From: Rhizophagus clarus
Taxonomy: Eukaryota; Glomeromycota; Glomeromycetes; Glomerales; Glomeraceae
Reading direction: 5' to 3'
Length of the DNA: 64,000 nt
Assembly: GCA_015698045.1 (NCBI GenBank)
Contig: BLAL01000030.1
Span: 682,001 to 746,000 of the forward strand
Below are positions 35,650 to 46,979 of this stretch, piece by piece. Both the position numbers and the translations under genes were made by a program. Position 1 is the first letter of the stretch. Each line of letters begins with the position of its first letter. The notes beneath the pieces are model-generated. The model made no database searches. It was not told the origin of the DNA and was given only the letters and a program-made list of their open reading frames with translations.

Positions 35650-38600
35650 TTAAGTTTCAATAAATTTCCATCCTGTTAATGCTTCTTTATCTTCAACTAA
35701 CTGCCAAATATCCCAATAACATGGGTCTAATTTCATAGTCACAACTTCTGTAACATTTGTACCACTAATTGTTTTAATTCTTACATATCCATCATTATTC
35801 TCTTCAGGTTTTTCTTTGATTTCTTTTTCATGTGCATATATAGCTTTTAAAAATGAATCTATGTCATTCACTTTTCTTCCTTGTAATTCAACAATCCAAA
35901 CTCCTTGTTTTAATTTTAATGCTGGCAAACCATTATATATAAATGTTATATATACACCTGTAGGTACATTTTTAATTCGCTCCAATGCTGCTTTATATGG
36001 TTCTTGTATAATTGCACCTGACCATCCTATAATCTTTGTTGTCTCTTTTCCATAATATGGTGTTGTTTTTACTTTAATATTTAATTCTTTTCCATCATGT
36101 AATATCAACTGTAATAAACAAAAATTATTATTTATTTATAAATATATTTCCTTAATGATAAATTAATGAAATACTTACAATATCAACTTCTTCTAAATAA
36201 TGAAAAGTTATAGGTAAATCAGACATTTTAGTTACCATATTATTATTTATCGTCAAAATAATATCACCTACAGCTAATAATTTTCTGAAGGACTCGTTGA
36301 ATCAAGTATATTTAATATATATAACAAATTATTTTCAAATTTGGTATAGATTCAACTTTTCTAACCCATTCTTCTAATAAACTGCTTTTGATATTTGTAT
36401 TGTCCGAAATTCAATATCAAGACCATGTAATTTTGGAAATTCTCCAAGTTTGAACAAATTTAAAACTGGTATTACCAAAGATATTGAAAATTCATATTTA
36501 TATGTAACTGACATTCTTATATTTATTATTTTGTGCAGAATAAGTTAACCATAACCCTTGTACTTTTCTATCGCTATCACATAATACACCACCTAAATAA
36601 AAATACAACTCGTTATTATATATATATGTGCGTAAACATTATGAATATTAACAATAGCAATTTACCTAATGAGTCTATAAAATCATCCAATCTAATATCT
36701 TCAAAATTTAAAGCTTTCCATCTTTGAGAAAAACATTTTGATAAATAAACATTTATGATGCGTTTTACAGTAGTTTTCTTTACTACTGGTGTACAATCAT
36801 TACAAATTCCTATTAAATAAATGGAATCACCTTGTACTAATTTCTTATCGCTTAATTCAATTGCTTTGATAGGAGTTTCTCCTAATAACGTTTTATCATA
36901 TGTGAGAATAGCATAATTATATAATGGGTGAAGATAAATTAATTTTTCAGGTATTATAATATTATTAGTAAAAGTGATAAAAATATCACTAATGCTTATT
37001 GGTTCTGTATATCAGTCACATACAATTAAAGGTAGCTCAATGAATATTATTACTCCTGCACCATAAAACTTATAAAAAAAAGTTAATATATAAAAATCAA
37101 AGATTAAAAAAGAAAACCAAAAATAAATTTTTTTTTATACTTGTGTATTATACAGACTACAGTATGTATTTCTCAGTCCATTAACATTATACGGTAAACA
37201 GAAAGTAACTGTAACAAGTGAAGGCCAAATTTTTCTTGCAGGTTGTAATGATTCATCCAAATCTTGAATTTGTGCTGTTTTAGGTTTATATGAATAAATA
37301 GATGGAGGAGGAGGCATTTTTTCATAATTCCATAATCCAGTAGTATCTTTTAAATATAGCAAAATTAATAATTTCATAAGGGAAAAAAACTTAGAGAATA
37401 AATATAAGTAAACAATAAAATTCGTACCATCCTGAACAGCTATTTTAAATTTGTGTCAATGTCTATTCACATGTATAATCAAAGTACTTTCATTATTGAT
37501 ATTAGATAAATGATAAAATTTTATTGGTACTCTTGCACCATCTGGTAAAGTTTTTATTACTTTAATAAATGTATCCAAGTTTGGTATAGAAATATTATTA
37601 ACACTAATAATAATATTTATATGCTAGGCTGATGTACAATTAAATATATAACCACCTTCAGCTATATACAGACCTCCAATAGACCATGAATAAGAATAAG
37701 CAAGTTGATATGATAACTCATTACTATACCTTCACCAATTTCAACAAATCGATTTAGTGTTATGGAATGAAAATCTTGAATTTTCAATTTAACATCAAAT
37801 TGTTTTTTTTCATGACATATTGTTAACTCAATATCTTCTCCAACTGAATCATCAAGTATTGAAAATAAGTGTGTGAAGTTGGTTATTATATTTTTATTTA
37901 TACAAATAATAATATCACCAGATATAAGTAAACCATCGGCTGGTCCTTTTGGTAAAATAATACAAATAATCAATAATCTGGTCTTATTAGGAAATTTTTT
38001 TGAATTTCTTGCTCAATATTTGATTTAAAATCCAAATGTTGAAGTTCATCATAAGGTTTATACTTAAATTCTGTCTGAAAAGTTTCATGTGAAACTTCTT
38101 TTTCTTCTTGAATATACTTAAAAGCTCTTTTTACCCTATTCAAAGGAAGATAAAAACTAGATGATGCTTCTTTTGTTCTACCAGCATTGAGAGTAACTGC
38201 ATTACCTTCAATATCAAAAACTAGACTTTCTGATGATCCACCACTAGTTCCAGATACTGCTTGTAAATAAAAGGTATTAAAATCATTATATTTACCAACA
38301 CCGTATATTAGAGCCCTAATTAAAGTTGTGTAAAGTTTAGCTGCTAATAATAACTAATAAGAATAATATAATCTTACCTCCTATCAAGTCTTGCTAAAGT
38401 TCCAGATAAAATTGACAAAGTTTCACCATTATCATTTTCAGCAACTTTTATTTCTATTCCAATTTTTGCTTTTTCTGAATAAAAAGGAATTTGTACTAAA
38501 TCCATAAACTTAATTTTGGATGGATTAAAATCTAAAAAATCTAAAATTATGAACTGGATCATGATAAATTAATTGTAATTCTACTTTTTTATAATTTCTA

Positions 38601-38705
38601 AATATAACTTGAGCAACAATAAGCTCTGGTAATACAACATGATGATTTGATAAAATAATTCCTTTCTCTTTATCAATGATAAATCCTGTAGCCAAATAAT
38701 CAACT
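35650..38705 (-). pseudogene. Decayed copy of the HtrA/PDZ protease gene
   Basis: Colinear with exons 2-7 of the intact gene at 20849-24234. Exon 7 (35650-36108) is open and the same length, 459 nt. Exon 6 (about 36180-36595) has at least two indels, including a lost G in AGTCCTTCAG(G)AAAA. Exon 5 (about 36665-37065) has a TGA where the intact gene has CGA (CDRYVVP). Exon 4 seems to have lost its splice donor. Exon 3 (about 37430-38325) has a one-base loss (GGTATAGTAATGAG). Exon 2 (about 38375-38697) has an extra T after the Asp motif. Active-site changes: Asp becomes Asn (PVHDFG to PVHNFR), and the serine motif GSSGSP becomes GSSESL; His is kept (SNHHVV). Exon 1 is absent; homology fades just where the 8.2-kb transposon-like segment begins. 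Confidence 0.9.
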
Positions 38706-38918
38706 AAAATTAAAGTTTAAAAGTTTGAGACTTTGTGATATATATGTATTTTCTTTACTGAAACTTGGAGTTATTTATTGATGTCGATTTGATACCATAA
38801 TGATATTGTTACGATATTATCACGATATCATAGTAAAAAGTTGAATCGTTATCGTTAAGTTAGTCGTAATTATATCTATTCGTTATTGATTAGTACGATA
38901 TTTCTGCGATCACTATAC

Positions 38919-39468
38919 GATATTTATTTAACATTGTAACTGTATCGTAGCAATATCATATTAATATCGAATTAATATTGCTAAAGTATTATGATATTTA
39001 TTTGATATCGTAACTATATCGTAGCAATATTATATTAACATTGAATTAATATTACCAAAGTATTATAACATTTATTTGATATCATAACTATATCATATTA
39101 ATATCGAATTAACATTGCCAAAGTATTATAATATTTATTCGATATCGTAACTATATTGTAAAAATAATATATTGACATCAAATTAACATTTCTAAAGTAT
39201 TATAACATTTATTTGATATCGTAACTATATCGTAAAGATAACATATTAACATCAAATTAACATTGCAAAGTATTATAACATTTATTAGATATTGTAACCA
39301 TATTGTAGCGATATCATATTAACATCAAATTAATATTACAAAAATGTTTTTATATTTATTTAACATCGTAACTATATCATAGAAATATCATATTAATATC
39401 AAATTAACATTGCTAAAGTATTATAATATTTATTTGATATCATAACTACATCATAGTAATTTCATAAA
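38919..39468. repeat. 74-bp satellite-like array, about 8 copies
   Basis: The unit starts GATATTTATTTGATATCGTA, contains an ATATCGTAGCAATATCATAT-like block and AAATTAACATTGC, and ends AAAGTATTAT. Units vary by substitutions and one short deletion (the third copy). It is AT-rich with frequent GATATC palindromes. Non-coding; a subterminal array of the element at 38753-46979. Confidence 0.85.
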
Positions 39469-40049
39469 TTATATCACAAAAACAATTTTATATTAAATTT
39501 AAAAAAATATAAAAAAAAACAATCATGATTAATATAATATACACTTTATAAAATATATTTAAAATTTAAATTTAATACATAACCTTGGAATAATGGTTAA
39601 AGCAGGTAATCTCCGAGATTTTGAGAAAAAATAAAAATGATAATATTTTTAACGTTAGCTCTTTAAATTTAGAAGTATTAATTCTTAAAACCATAATATT
39701 ATAAAAAAAATGCTGGCTGCTATGACTGACGCCACCCCAGACAAAGTAATTGGCGGCAGAAAATGTCATAAAATATCCAGCCCTATTTCATAACATTTTC
39801 CTCCAGGCTAAGCAAATATTACAAAAGAAAGCTCAAATATATTCAGTAATTTGAACATAGCATTTGAGAATACATTCTAACTCTCTTAAGTAATACCACA
39901 GTCTAATAAAGAAAGATTCAAATTATATCCTATTGTAAAGAAAGTACATAACCAATTCCTCCTACAGAACCAGTAGACTTTACAAATATGGTAGAGTTCA
40001 AAAAAATATGAAAAATATGTGTATATGACATTTTCATACCTGCTTAATG

Positions 40050-40436
40050 GTTTCACTATTTATTTGAAAGTAGTTTTTTTGTCTTATGCGTTTTTTGGCG
40101 AATGGTCTTCGTGTTGGTGGCTATATCGAATATAAATCAAAATGCCAAAGTATTGTTAATATTGTAAAAGATAAGTAAAGTAAAAGAGAGAAGAAGAAAA
40201 TACCATAAAGTGTTAAAATATAAGACAAGTATAATATTCGGCTTCACCATTTATTTAAAAGTAGTTTTTTTGTCTTATACGTTTTTTTGGTGAACGGTCT
40301 TTGTGTTGGTGGCTATATCATATATATAAATTAAAATGCCAAAGTATTGTTAATATTGTAAAAGATAAGTAAAGTAACTTGGATAAAAGAGAAAAGAAGA
40401 AAATACCGTAAAATGTTAAGACAAGTATAATATTTA
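40050..40436. repeat. Tandem duplication of about 195 bp
   Basis: Two copies (about 40050-40238 and 40243-40436) share TTTGTCTTAT..GTTTTTTGG, GTGTTGGTGGCTATATC, AAAATGCCAAAGTATTGT and AAGATAAGTAAAGTAA, and both end in GACAAGTATAATATT. Non-coding. Confidence 0.85.
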
Positions 40437-40627
40437 AGAAGAGAGAAGTTTATTTTTGAAAATAAACAAAACATTACGAATTTTAGCTATTTTAGATCTT
40501 ACATGCATGTAAACAAATCAATTTTGATTGGTTAATTTTAATATATTACATCATGCATAATGATTAATGTGATTTTATTGGTTAATTTTAAAACTGACAC
40601 AAATTATATATTTATATAATCAAACAA

Positions 40628-42522
40628 TTATACGGCTGTAAAATAAAAATTATTTTTTATCCAAATTCTATTTGTGGTATCATGATTAGGTAGTTGGCAT
40701 CTTTCTGAATTACAATTATGAATAAAATGTACTTTTTGAAAATTATCTATTACAGTAATTGGAAAAATGCGTCTCCATTTATTTCCTGTTGCTTAAAGGT
40801 GGTAAAGTGGACATTTTAATACCGAATGTTTAGCTCCAGTATCCTCAAACCAATCTACAACAATAAAGGCATAATATTTGTCATTATTACTTTTATGTCG
40901 AAAGATACCCTTGATAACTGCATAAGATTCTTTATGATCTTCTTCATAAATTGTGATAAAATCACCAAGGTGTAAGTAGACTTTTGAAAGGATACCACTT
41001 TCTTCTTCAAATGTAAATGATGCTAATTTGTACCAACTAGTTGAAACATTCATAAGTGCTGCCTCAAATTTCATATCCACATAAGATAAAAACAACTCAG
41101 TTTTAAAATTATGCAAAATTAAGAGAAGTGAATCATGTTTCTACTTTAACATTCTTTTTTTTAAGGAAATATTGGAAATAAAATTTACCGGTGAAACAAC
41201 TAAAATAAAGATCAGATACATATGAAAAAATAAATATAAAGTATATATTATATTATATTATACTATTACTATTATCTTACCTTTTGTGTCATCATTATCT
41301 TAAGCTTGTTCTTCAATTGAATATTTATCCTCTGTAACATACCAGTTTAGAAATAATTGGCCAAAATTTGAATTTGTAAATCCAGTACAAGATCTATTAA
41401 ATCTTGGATCTATACCACCATCTGCTAAATGTCGAATTGCAAATAGAGTATTGTAACGTTTTAATAAATCCAAATCTATGTTTTTGCAATTAATCTTTGG
41501 TACCATTCCTTTAAATATACAATGAACCATTTCTTTTATACCCACTTGGGTATTAGTAAGTATCCCAAAGGTTTTAGCATGCATCAAAAGATGCATATTA
41601 ACGTATATATTTGGTAAATTAACAAAACTAACAAAAACCTATAAAAAAATAAAATAATATTAATTATTTAAAAATTATTTCCATATTCTGAATTTCAACA
41701 TCGGATTATTCAGAATACGCCATATAATTTCACTAATTGAGAATTGATACAAAAGCTTTAATCCTCATGAAGTTGACGAAGTTTTTTTTGGTAAAATTTT
41801 AATAGACTTTGTTGTTATTGATAGAAGAGGAAGACGTTTCCTCGATAATTGAAATCTTCAGATATTTTTTATTACATGGGTAAACTCAAATTGAGGATTA
41901 TGAATGATATCGACAAGATCTTCATATGCTTTCGTAGAAACATTGTACTTCTGATGCTAACAAAATAGTGCCATAGCCGTATAATTATTAAAGTACAGTG
42001 CAAATTCACCATCACAGGATGGTATCTCGTCTTTATCCAAAGCTTCAATAATTTGATATATTTCTTCCTCTTCGCCATTACGTTCCTCTTCATCATTATT
42101 ACGTTTTTCTCTTCCACTTTATTATCATCATTGTTACCTTCCTCTTCTTCCTCTTCATCATTGATTTCATTATCATCTACTTCCTCCTCTTCGCTATTGT
42201 AATCGTTGTCACTTTCTTCTTTCTCTTTAGTATTTGATGAATTTATATCATTTTGCAAAAATATCATCTCATCATTGTAGTGTTGAGGATTAATTGAATC
42301 ATATGTATTATCATCATCATTATTGTCTTGAAAACTTAAATTACCATCTTCATAATCATATTGAAAGTCCATGTCTTCATTATCATTATCAGGTGAATGT
42401 ACGGGTGAACGTATTGCTACTCTTTTGTCAGATTCTGTTGTTTCATTAGGGTTGCTGTAGGAAAACCGATTTCGAATTCGAATTGGTTTTATTGGTTTAA
42501 TATAATTAAATCGTCTTCTCAT
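40628..42522 (-). pseudogene. Transposase of a large DNA element, broken and internally deleted
   Basis: From ATG 42522: an N-terminus rich in Arg then Asp/Glu/Asn (RRRFNYIKP, AIRSPVHSPDNDNEDMD). Then a one-base frameshift near 42110, after which YEDLVDIIHNPQFEF, RLPLL and ISEIIWRILNNPML can be read across several in-frame stops. After a gap near 41600-41700 the C-terminal half follows: KTFGILTNTQVG, RHLADGGIDPRF, a BAH-like segment (YLHLGDFITIYEED, YYAFIVVDWFED; 40793-41116), then KWRRIFPI and IWIKNNFYFTAV to TAA 40628. This matches my memory of large multi-copy transposon proteins of Rhizophagus, but I cannot assign the superfamily securely. The usual central region is missing. Confidence 0.6.
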
Positions 42523-43807
42523 CTTTATAAAAAATTTAAGATATCTTAATTTAGAATTTTATGATTCAATTAAAGCTTTAAATTATAAATACCTTTATAT
42601 TATCAGCGTGTCGACAAAAAAAAACCAAAAAAAAACCAAAATAGTTGATCAATTCAGTTAAAATCAATGCTGATTTTGTTACATCTCTGTATCAGATCAT
42701 TAGCCAATTATTTACGGTATTCTCAAAACAGAGTAAATTAAGTTCGAATTAAGTTCTAATTATCGGTATATATTGATGTTCTGATGCCGATATTGATGTA
42801 CAATTTTTTTAACTATAATGTAATATACAAATCGGCAAAGAATTTTTATGTGGTAAGGTAGCGGTGAGAAGAATTTCTTTTTAAAAAAAAAATTTTATGT
42901 GATCATATTCTTTTTTTTTTAACAATTCATTTAAGATCACCGATTGTTTTCTTATCTGTATTCACAATTTCACACATGGGATTATGTAAGAAAATTAAGA
43001 ATTACTTTTATCGATTTGTATACAGTTAGTGAGTTAATTTATAATAAAAAAAAAATATATTTTTTTTATTGATATAAAATATTTTCTATTGCTGATATAC
43101 TTGTGGCCAACCTTATTAAAAATAATATTTCTTTTTTATAAATCGTACCTAAAATCTGAATTTATTGACTTAAATAATTTTTCTAAATCTGAAGAACGTA
43201 ACGAGTAATAATATTTGAATATCTAATAAATATTCAATCTTACTTTGTTAAACTTGATGATAACTAAATTACCACAATAAAAAATTATTTTTTTATTTGC
43301 TGTGTAAAATTAGCATACCTATTCTTTGAATCATTCTCCTTATTGCTCATTGTTATAGAACTTCGAATAGTAATCGTCAATTAGCAAAGATAACTATAAT
43401 GAAACAAACACTTAACCCTGTTTTTTGTAATAATGTAATAAAATATCTATACGCAAATGATATGCAGGATTTATGATTACATTAAGATCATAAAAATTTG
43501 GGTAAAATTTTTATGAATTATTATAAGGTCCAAGAAAATTATATTTTTAAGACATGCTTTGAATAAATTAATAAATGGTGTAATTAAAAAAATATGCGTA
43601 ATATATGTAGGATCTAAAGATGATTACATTAAGATCTATGCAGAATCATAATATGGAGTTCAAGAAATAATAATAAAATTTATTATAAATATGAAGCCTG
43701 TCCGCCATTTCACTCATTTTAAAATACTTTCTTTTTCTAATTAAATCAATTATTCTCAATTACTCAATTTTATAATATTTTTTTTTATTTCATAATAATA
43801 TTAAAAA

Positions 43808-44245
43808 ATGGCACAATTAAATACTGGGGCTTTACAGTGGCCAAATGATGCTACTCTCTCGTTAATTCAGTATCGTCGATTGTATCAATAATTTTTTTGT
43901 ATTACTGCCATTCACGATCAAAAGGTGATTTGGAACCATATATCGCAAAACATAAATAATGATCACTAAAACTTCGCGCTGACAAAAAGACAGTGCAGGA
44001 ATAAATGGAATGCACTAAAAAGTGGTTATGAAAATTTGAAAAGGTTATTGAGTGGAAATCTAGAAGGATTTCCTACCCACACACCAACTCTTCATGATGA
44101 ACGTTTTCATGATGAATTGTCAGATGAATTCTGGCTTGCTGAAAGTAATAATTTATTATTCATATGCGCCAATTTGAGAAATTTGCCAATCATCAATTAT
44201 GTGGCGCAGTACCGATTAAAATCGATCAAAACTGTCCCTACATAA
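43808..44245 (+). pseudogene. Myb/SANT-like DNA-binding protein, broken by two stops
   Basis: One frame from ATG 43808: MAQLNTGALQWPNDATLSLI, then TAA at 43889, then HDQKVIWNHISQNIN, then TAA at 43967, then LTKRQCRNKWNALKSGYENL and FHDELSDEFWLAESNN to the end. The tryptophans and the KRQCRNKWNALK helix are the Myb/SANT-like (MADF-related) fold that is expanded in Rhizophagus, with the usual MAQLNTGALQW opening. There is no frameshift, only two stop codons. The last residues and the downstream 700 bp are repeated near 53280-53992, so it belongs to a mobile family. Confidence 0.75.
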
Positions 44246-44910
44246 GAAAAAATAAGCCAAAAAATACTTAAAAAAACTTTTAAGACCTTTTCCAAAAAAA
44301 TTTACCTCTTTAACCTGAAACCAGTAGAAGAAATTTCTAAAAAAAGGAATAAAAATATTATAAAATTAGTTTATTTAAAAAAAAAGTAAGAATAAGCACC
44401 AGAATAATGATTTAACAAAAAAAAATTGATTGAAAAATAATTAATAACGAATATCAAATAGATTTTAACTAAATAAACTAATCAATATATAATTTAATTC
44501 ACTAAAACATCGTTATTAATCTTAGAATTATTTATTTATTGAAAGATTATTTTTGAATAATTTTGCTGCCTAAATAAATTTTTTTTATAAACTATTGAAA
44601 AAAAAAATAAAAAAATAGCTCCAAGTTATATTTAATGTAAAATAACTACTAATATACTTGCCAAAATTTTCAACTTACATAATGTAAAAACTGGTGGAAA
44701 AGTTTGATAGGGAAGTTGATGGAGAGTTTAATATGGAGTTTACGAAAGAAAAAAATTTTTTAACGCTACTTTTGTTGAAGTAATTTCTCGATATTTGTGT
44801 CATATGATCATGTAACACAAGAGTGATCCTTTTTGTGAAACTTATTTAACTTAATCTTTATCTAATTATCATCAAATTCCTTAATTTAGGCTAATTTTGT
44901 TAATTTCGAA
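44175..44910 (+). repeat. Dispersed repeat, copy 1
   Basis: Matches 53280-53992 in direct orientation. Shared landmarks: TTTGCCAATCATCA, TTTACCTCTTTA, CAGTAGAAGAAATTTCTA, AATATCAAATAGATTT, CAAGTTATAT, GGGAAGTTGAT, GTCATATGATCAT and GGCTAATTTTGTTAATT. It starts inside the end of the Myb/SANT reading frame. Probably the 3' part of a transposon family. Confidence 0.85.
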
Positions 44911-45040
44911 AATCGGCGGATATGTTAATTGATTTTTTTTATTTAATTTATCACATTTATAATTAACTAATTGTTTTATTTTAAGCACCAGTCTGTGCCG
45001 CAAGAAGAAATAGGGTAGATCGTAGGAGATATGAGTATTG

Positions 45041-45238
45041 AGAGTGCAGGCACTCTCGATCTCATCACTATCATGAGCGCAGGCGCTCTCGAGCTCATTA
45101 CCGTCATAAGCACAGGCACTCTCGATCTCATCACCGTCACGAGCGCAGGCGCTCTCGATCTCATTACCGTCATGAGCGCAGGCGCTCTCGATCTCATTAC
45201 TGCCACGAGTGCAGACACTCTTATTCTCCTTACACCCG
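45041..45238. repeat. 33-bp GC-rich tandem array, 6 copies
   Basis: The unit is close to GAGCGCAGGCGCTCTCGATC followed by TCATTACCGTCAT. It is GC-rich in an AT-rich setting. All three + frames are largely open; one gives an Arg/Ser/His repeat (RRRSRSHYRHE), another SAGALDLITVM. The Arg/Ser frame looks the most biological (SR-like), and its upstream sequence has RRNRVDRRRYEY before one stop. Probably a relic of a coding repeat from a transposon gene. Confidence 0.75.
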
Positions 45239-46246
45239 TCATTGACACCGTCATTAAAACAATTTTTTTTTATAATTTTACCCTTTACTATTTTCTATTT
45301 TTTTTTTTATTTTTATATTATAAATTTTTATTTTATTTTCATTTTTATATTTTATTATATATATATTTTTGATAATAAAATTCTAATTACAATGTCAAAT
45401 TTAACATATATTATTCGAAGGTGAGTGAACACTTTAAAACCACTTAGAGTGGTTATTAGGTTCGCCTTAGTTTTTCAGATCTTTTAGATAGCTTTTTTTA
45501 TTTTTTTTTTATACATATCTTTTTTTTTTATTATTTATTTTTTTGGAGGGTTTAATAAAAGGATTTGTGAAGTATATAATTGTATTCGGTTGTTATCTGG
45601 TTTTTAATCAAAAAATTGGTTTAGGTCAACTCTTTAATCAAAACGATTAAAATAAAGATAAAGGTAATTATAAATTATTATTTATAAATAATATCATCCT
45701 CAATTACTAATATTTATTTAGAAATTACACAATTAAAACGACAAAAAATATTTGCTGTAGAATTATATTAACAAAAGTTAAACCAAATAATAAAAATAAA
45801 AAATAAATTAAAAAATGAAACTATTAAATGGCAAATGTATAGAAAATAAATTTATAAATAATTTTGTTAATAAATTATAATTCAGTTCTCTCAACTATTC
45901 TATTGACTTCCATTCTTATCACTTTTCCACATTTCATACAAATAATTTGACAGTTTGCTTTTTAATTACTTTTTTTGATTTTTTACAGCAATAACTCATC
46001 AATAATTTGGAACAGGTAGCATTAGTCGTATCAAAGATCTAAATTTTCAATACGATATTTGAAATATCAATTAAAAAAAAAATTTTTATTTCTTTTTTTT
46101 GTACGAATTTTACAATAATAACTATTATAATACCACTACTAGCTAAAAGCAAATGTTTATAATTAAATTATACTTTTTTTAATTAGATTACAAATTATTA
46201 AAATATTTCAATTTAATATTGAACTAAACGATCTGAAAATATACTA

Positions 46247-46764
46247 TTTATTGTTTAACTATATCAAAATAATGTTGATACGTTCGTTATATTGCCAATA
46301 TTAATATGATGTTAATTTGATATTTATAAAATGATATTTTTACGATGTCGTATTCATACTTAATGCATATCGATACAATATCATATCGATATCATGTTTG
46401 TTTCATATTTTTTAAAAATTTTATTATTGTTTAATTATATCAAAATAATATCAATTCGTTATATTACCAATATTGAATTGATGTTGATTTGATATTTATA
46501 AGATAATGTTTTATAATGTCGTATTGATATTAAATATATATCGATACGATATTATATTGATATCATATTTGTATCACATTTTTTAAAAATTTTATTATTG
46601 TTTAACTATATCAAAATGATGTCGATTCGTTATATTGCCAATAGTGAATTGATGTCGATTTGATATTTATAAGATGATGTTTTTACAATGTCATAATGAT
46701 ACTGAATACATATCGATACGATATTATATTGATATTGTGTTTGTTTCACATTTTTTTAAAAAAT
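46247..46764. repeat. About 173-bp satellite-like array, 3 copies
   Basis: Copies begin near 46251, 46427 and 46598 (TTGTTTAA(C/T)TATATCAAAAT) and contain TTGATATTTATAA, a TATCGATAC(G/A)ATAT block and ATTTTTTAAAAA. A degenerate fourth partial copy continues to about 46940 with many GATATC words. Right subterminal array of the element at 38753-46979. Confidence 0.8.
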
Positions 46765-46979
46765 TATCATTGTTATAACAATATGAATATGATATCGATT
46801 AGATATTTCTTTAAGTAAATATCTTTACGATATCATTTTGATATATCCAATCAATAATGTATCAATATCATTTTGATATCATAATGATATCATTTGCAAA
46901 TCAATATTGTTACGATGTATATTTAATATCATTACAATATCAATTCGTCATTGTTTAGAATTTTTAAGTTTCTGTAAAG

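Larger units (their letters stand above)
38753..46979. mobile_element. Degenerate 8.2-kb DNA transposon with repeat-array ends
   Basis: The left end starts CTTTACTGAAACTT (38753) and the right end, in reverse complement, starts CTTTACAGAAACTT (46979). Both continue about 45 bp with related sequence (CGATTTGATA..ATAATGATATT against CGAATTGATA..GTAATGATATT). Just inside each end is a GATATC-rich tandem array: about 74 bp x 8 on the left, about 173 bp x 3 on the right. The interior holds a broken transposase gene (40628-42522), a 195-bp tandem duplication, a broken Myb/SANT gene, a copy of a dispersed repeat and a 33-bp array. No clear target-site duplication. I infer one old element, possibly with nested insertions. 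Confidence 0.6.

Noticed and set aside
35816-36055. + strand ORF over the 3' end of the protease pseudogene
   Set aside because: The minus frame is clearly homologous to exon 7 of the intact protease gene.
38919-39468. Possible CRISPR-like array
   Set aside because: Whole 74-bp units repeat with scattered changes; there are no unique spacers, and the genome is eukaryotic.
44976-45254. Minus-strand ORF with RSRAPALVTVM repeats
   Set aside because: By-product of the 33-bp array; not preferable to the other open frames.
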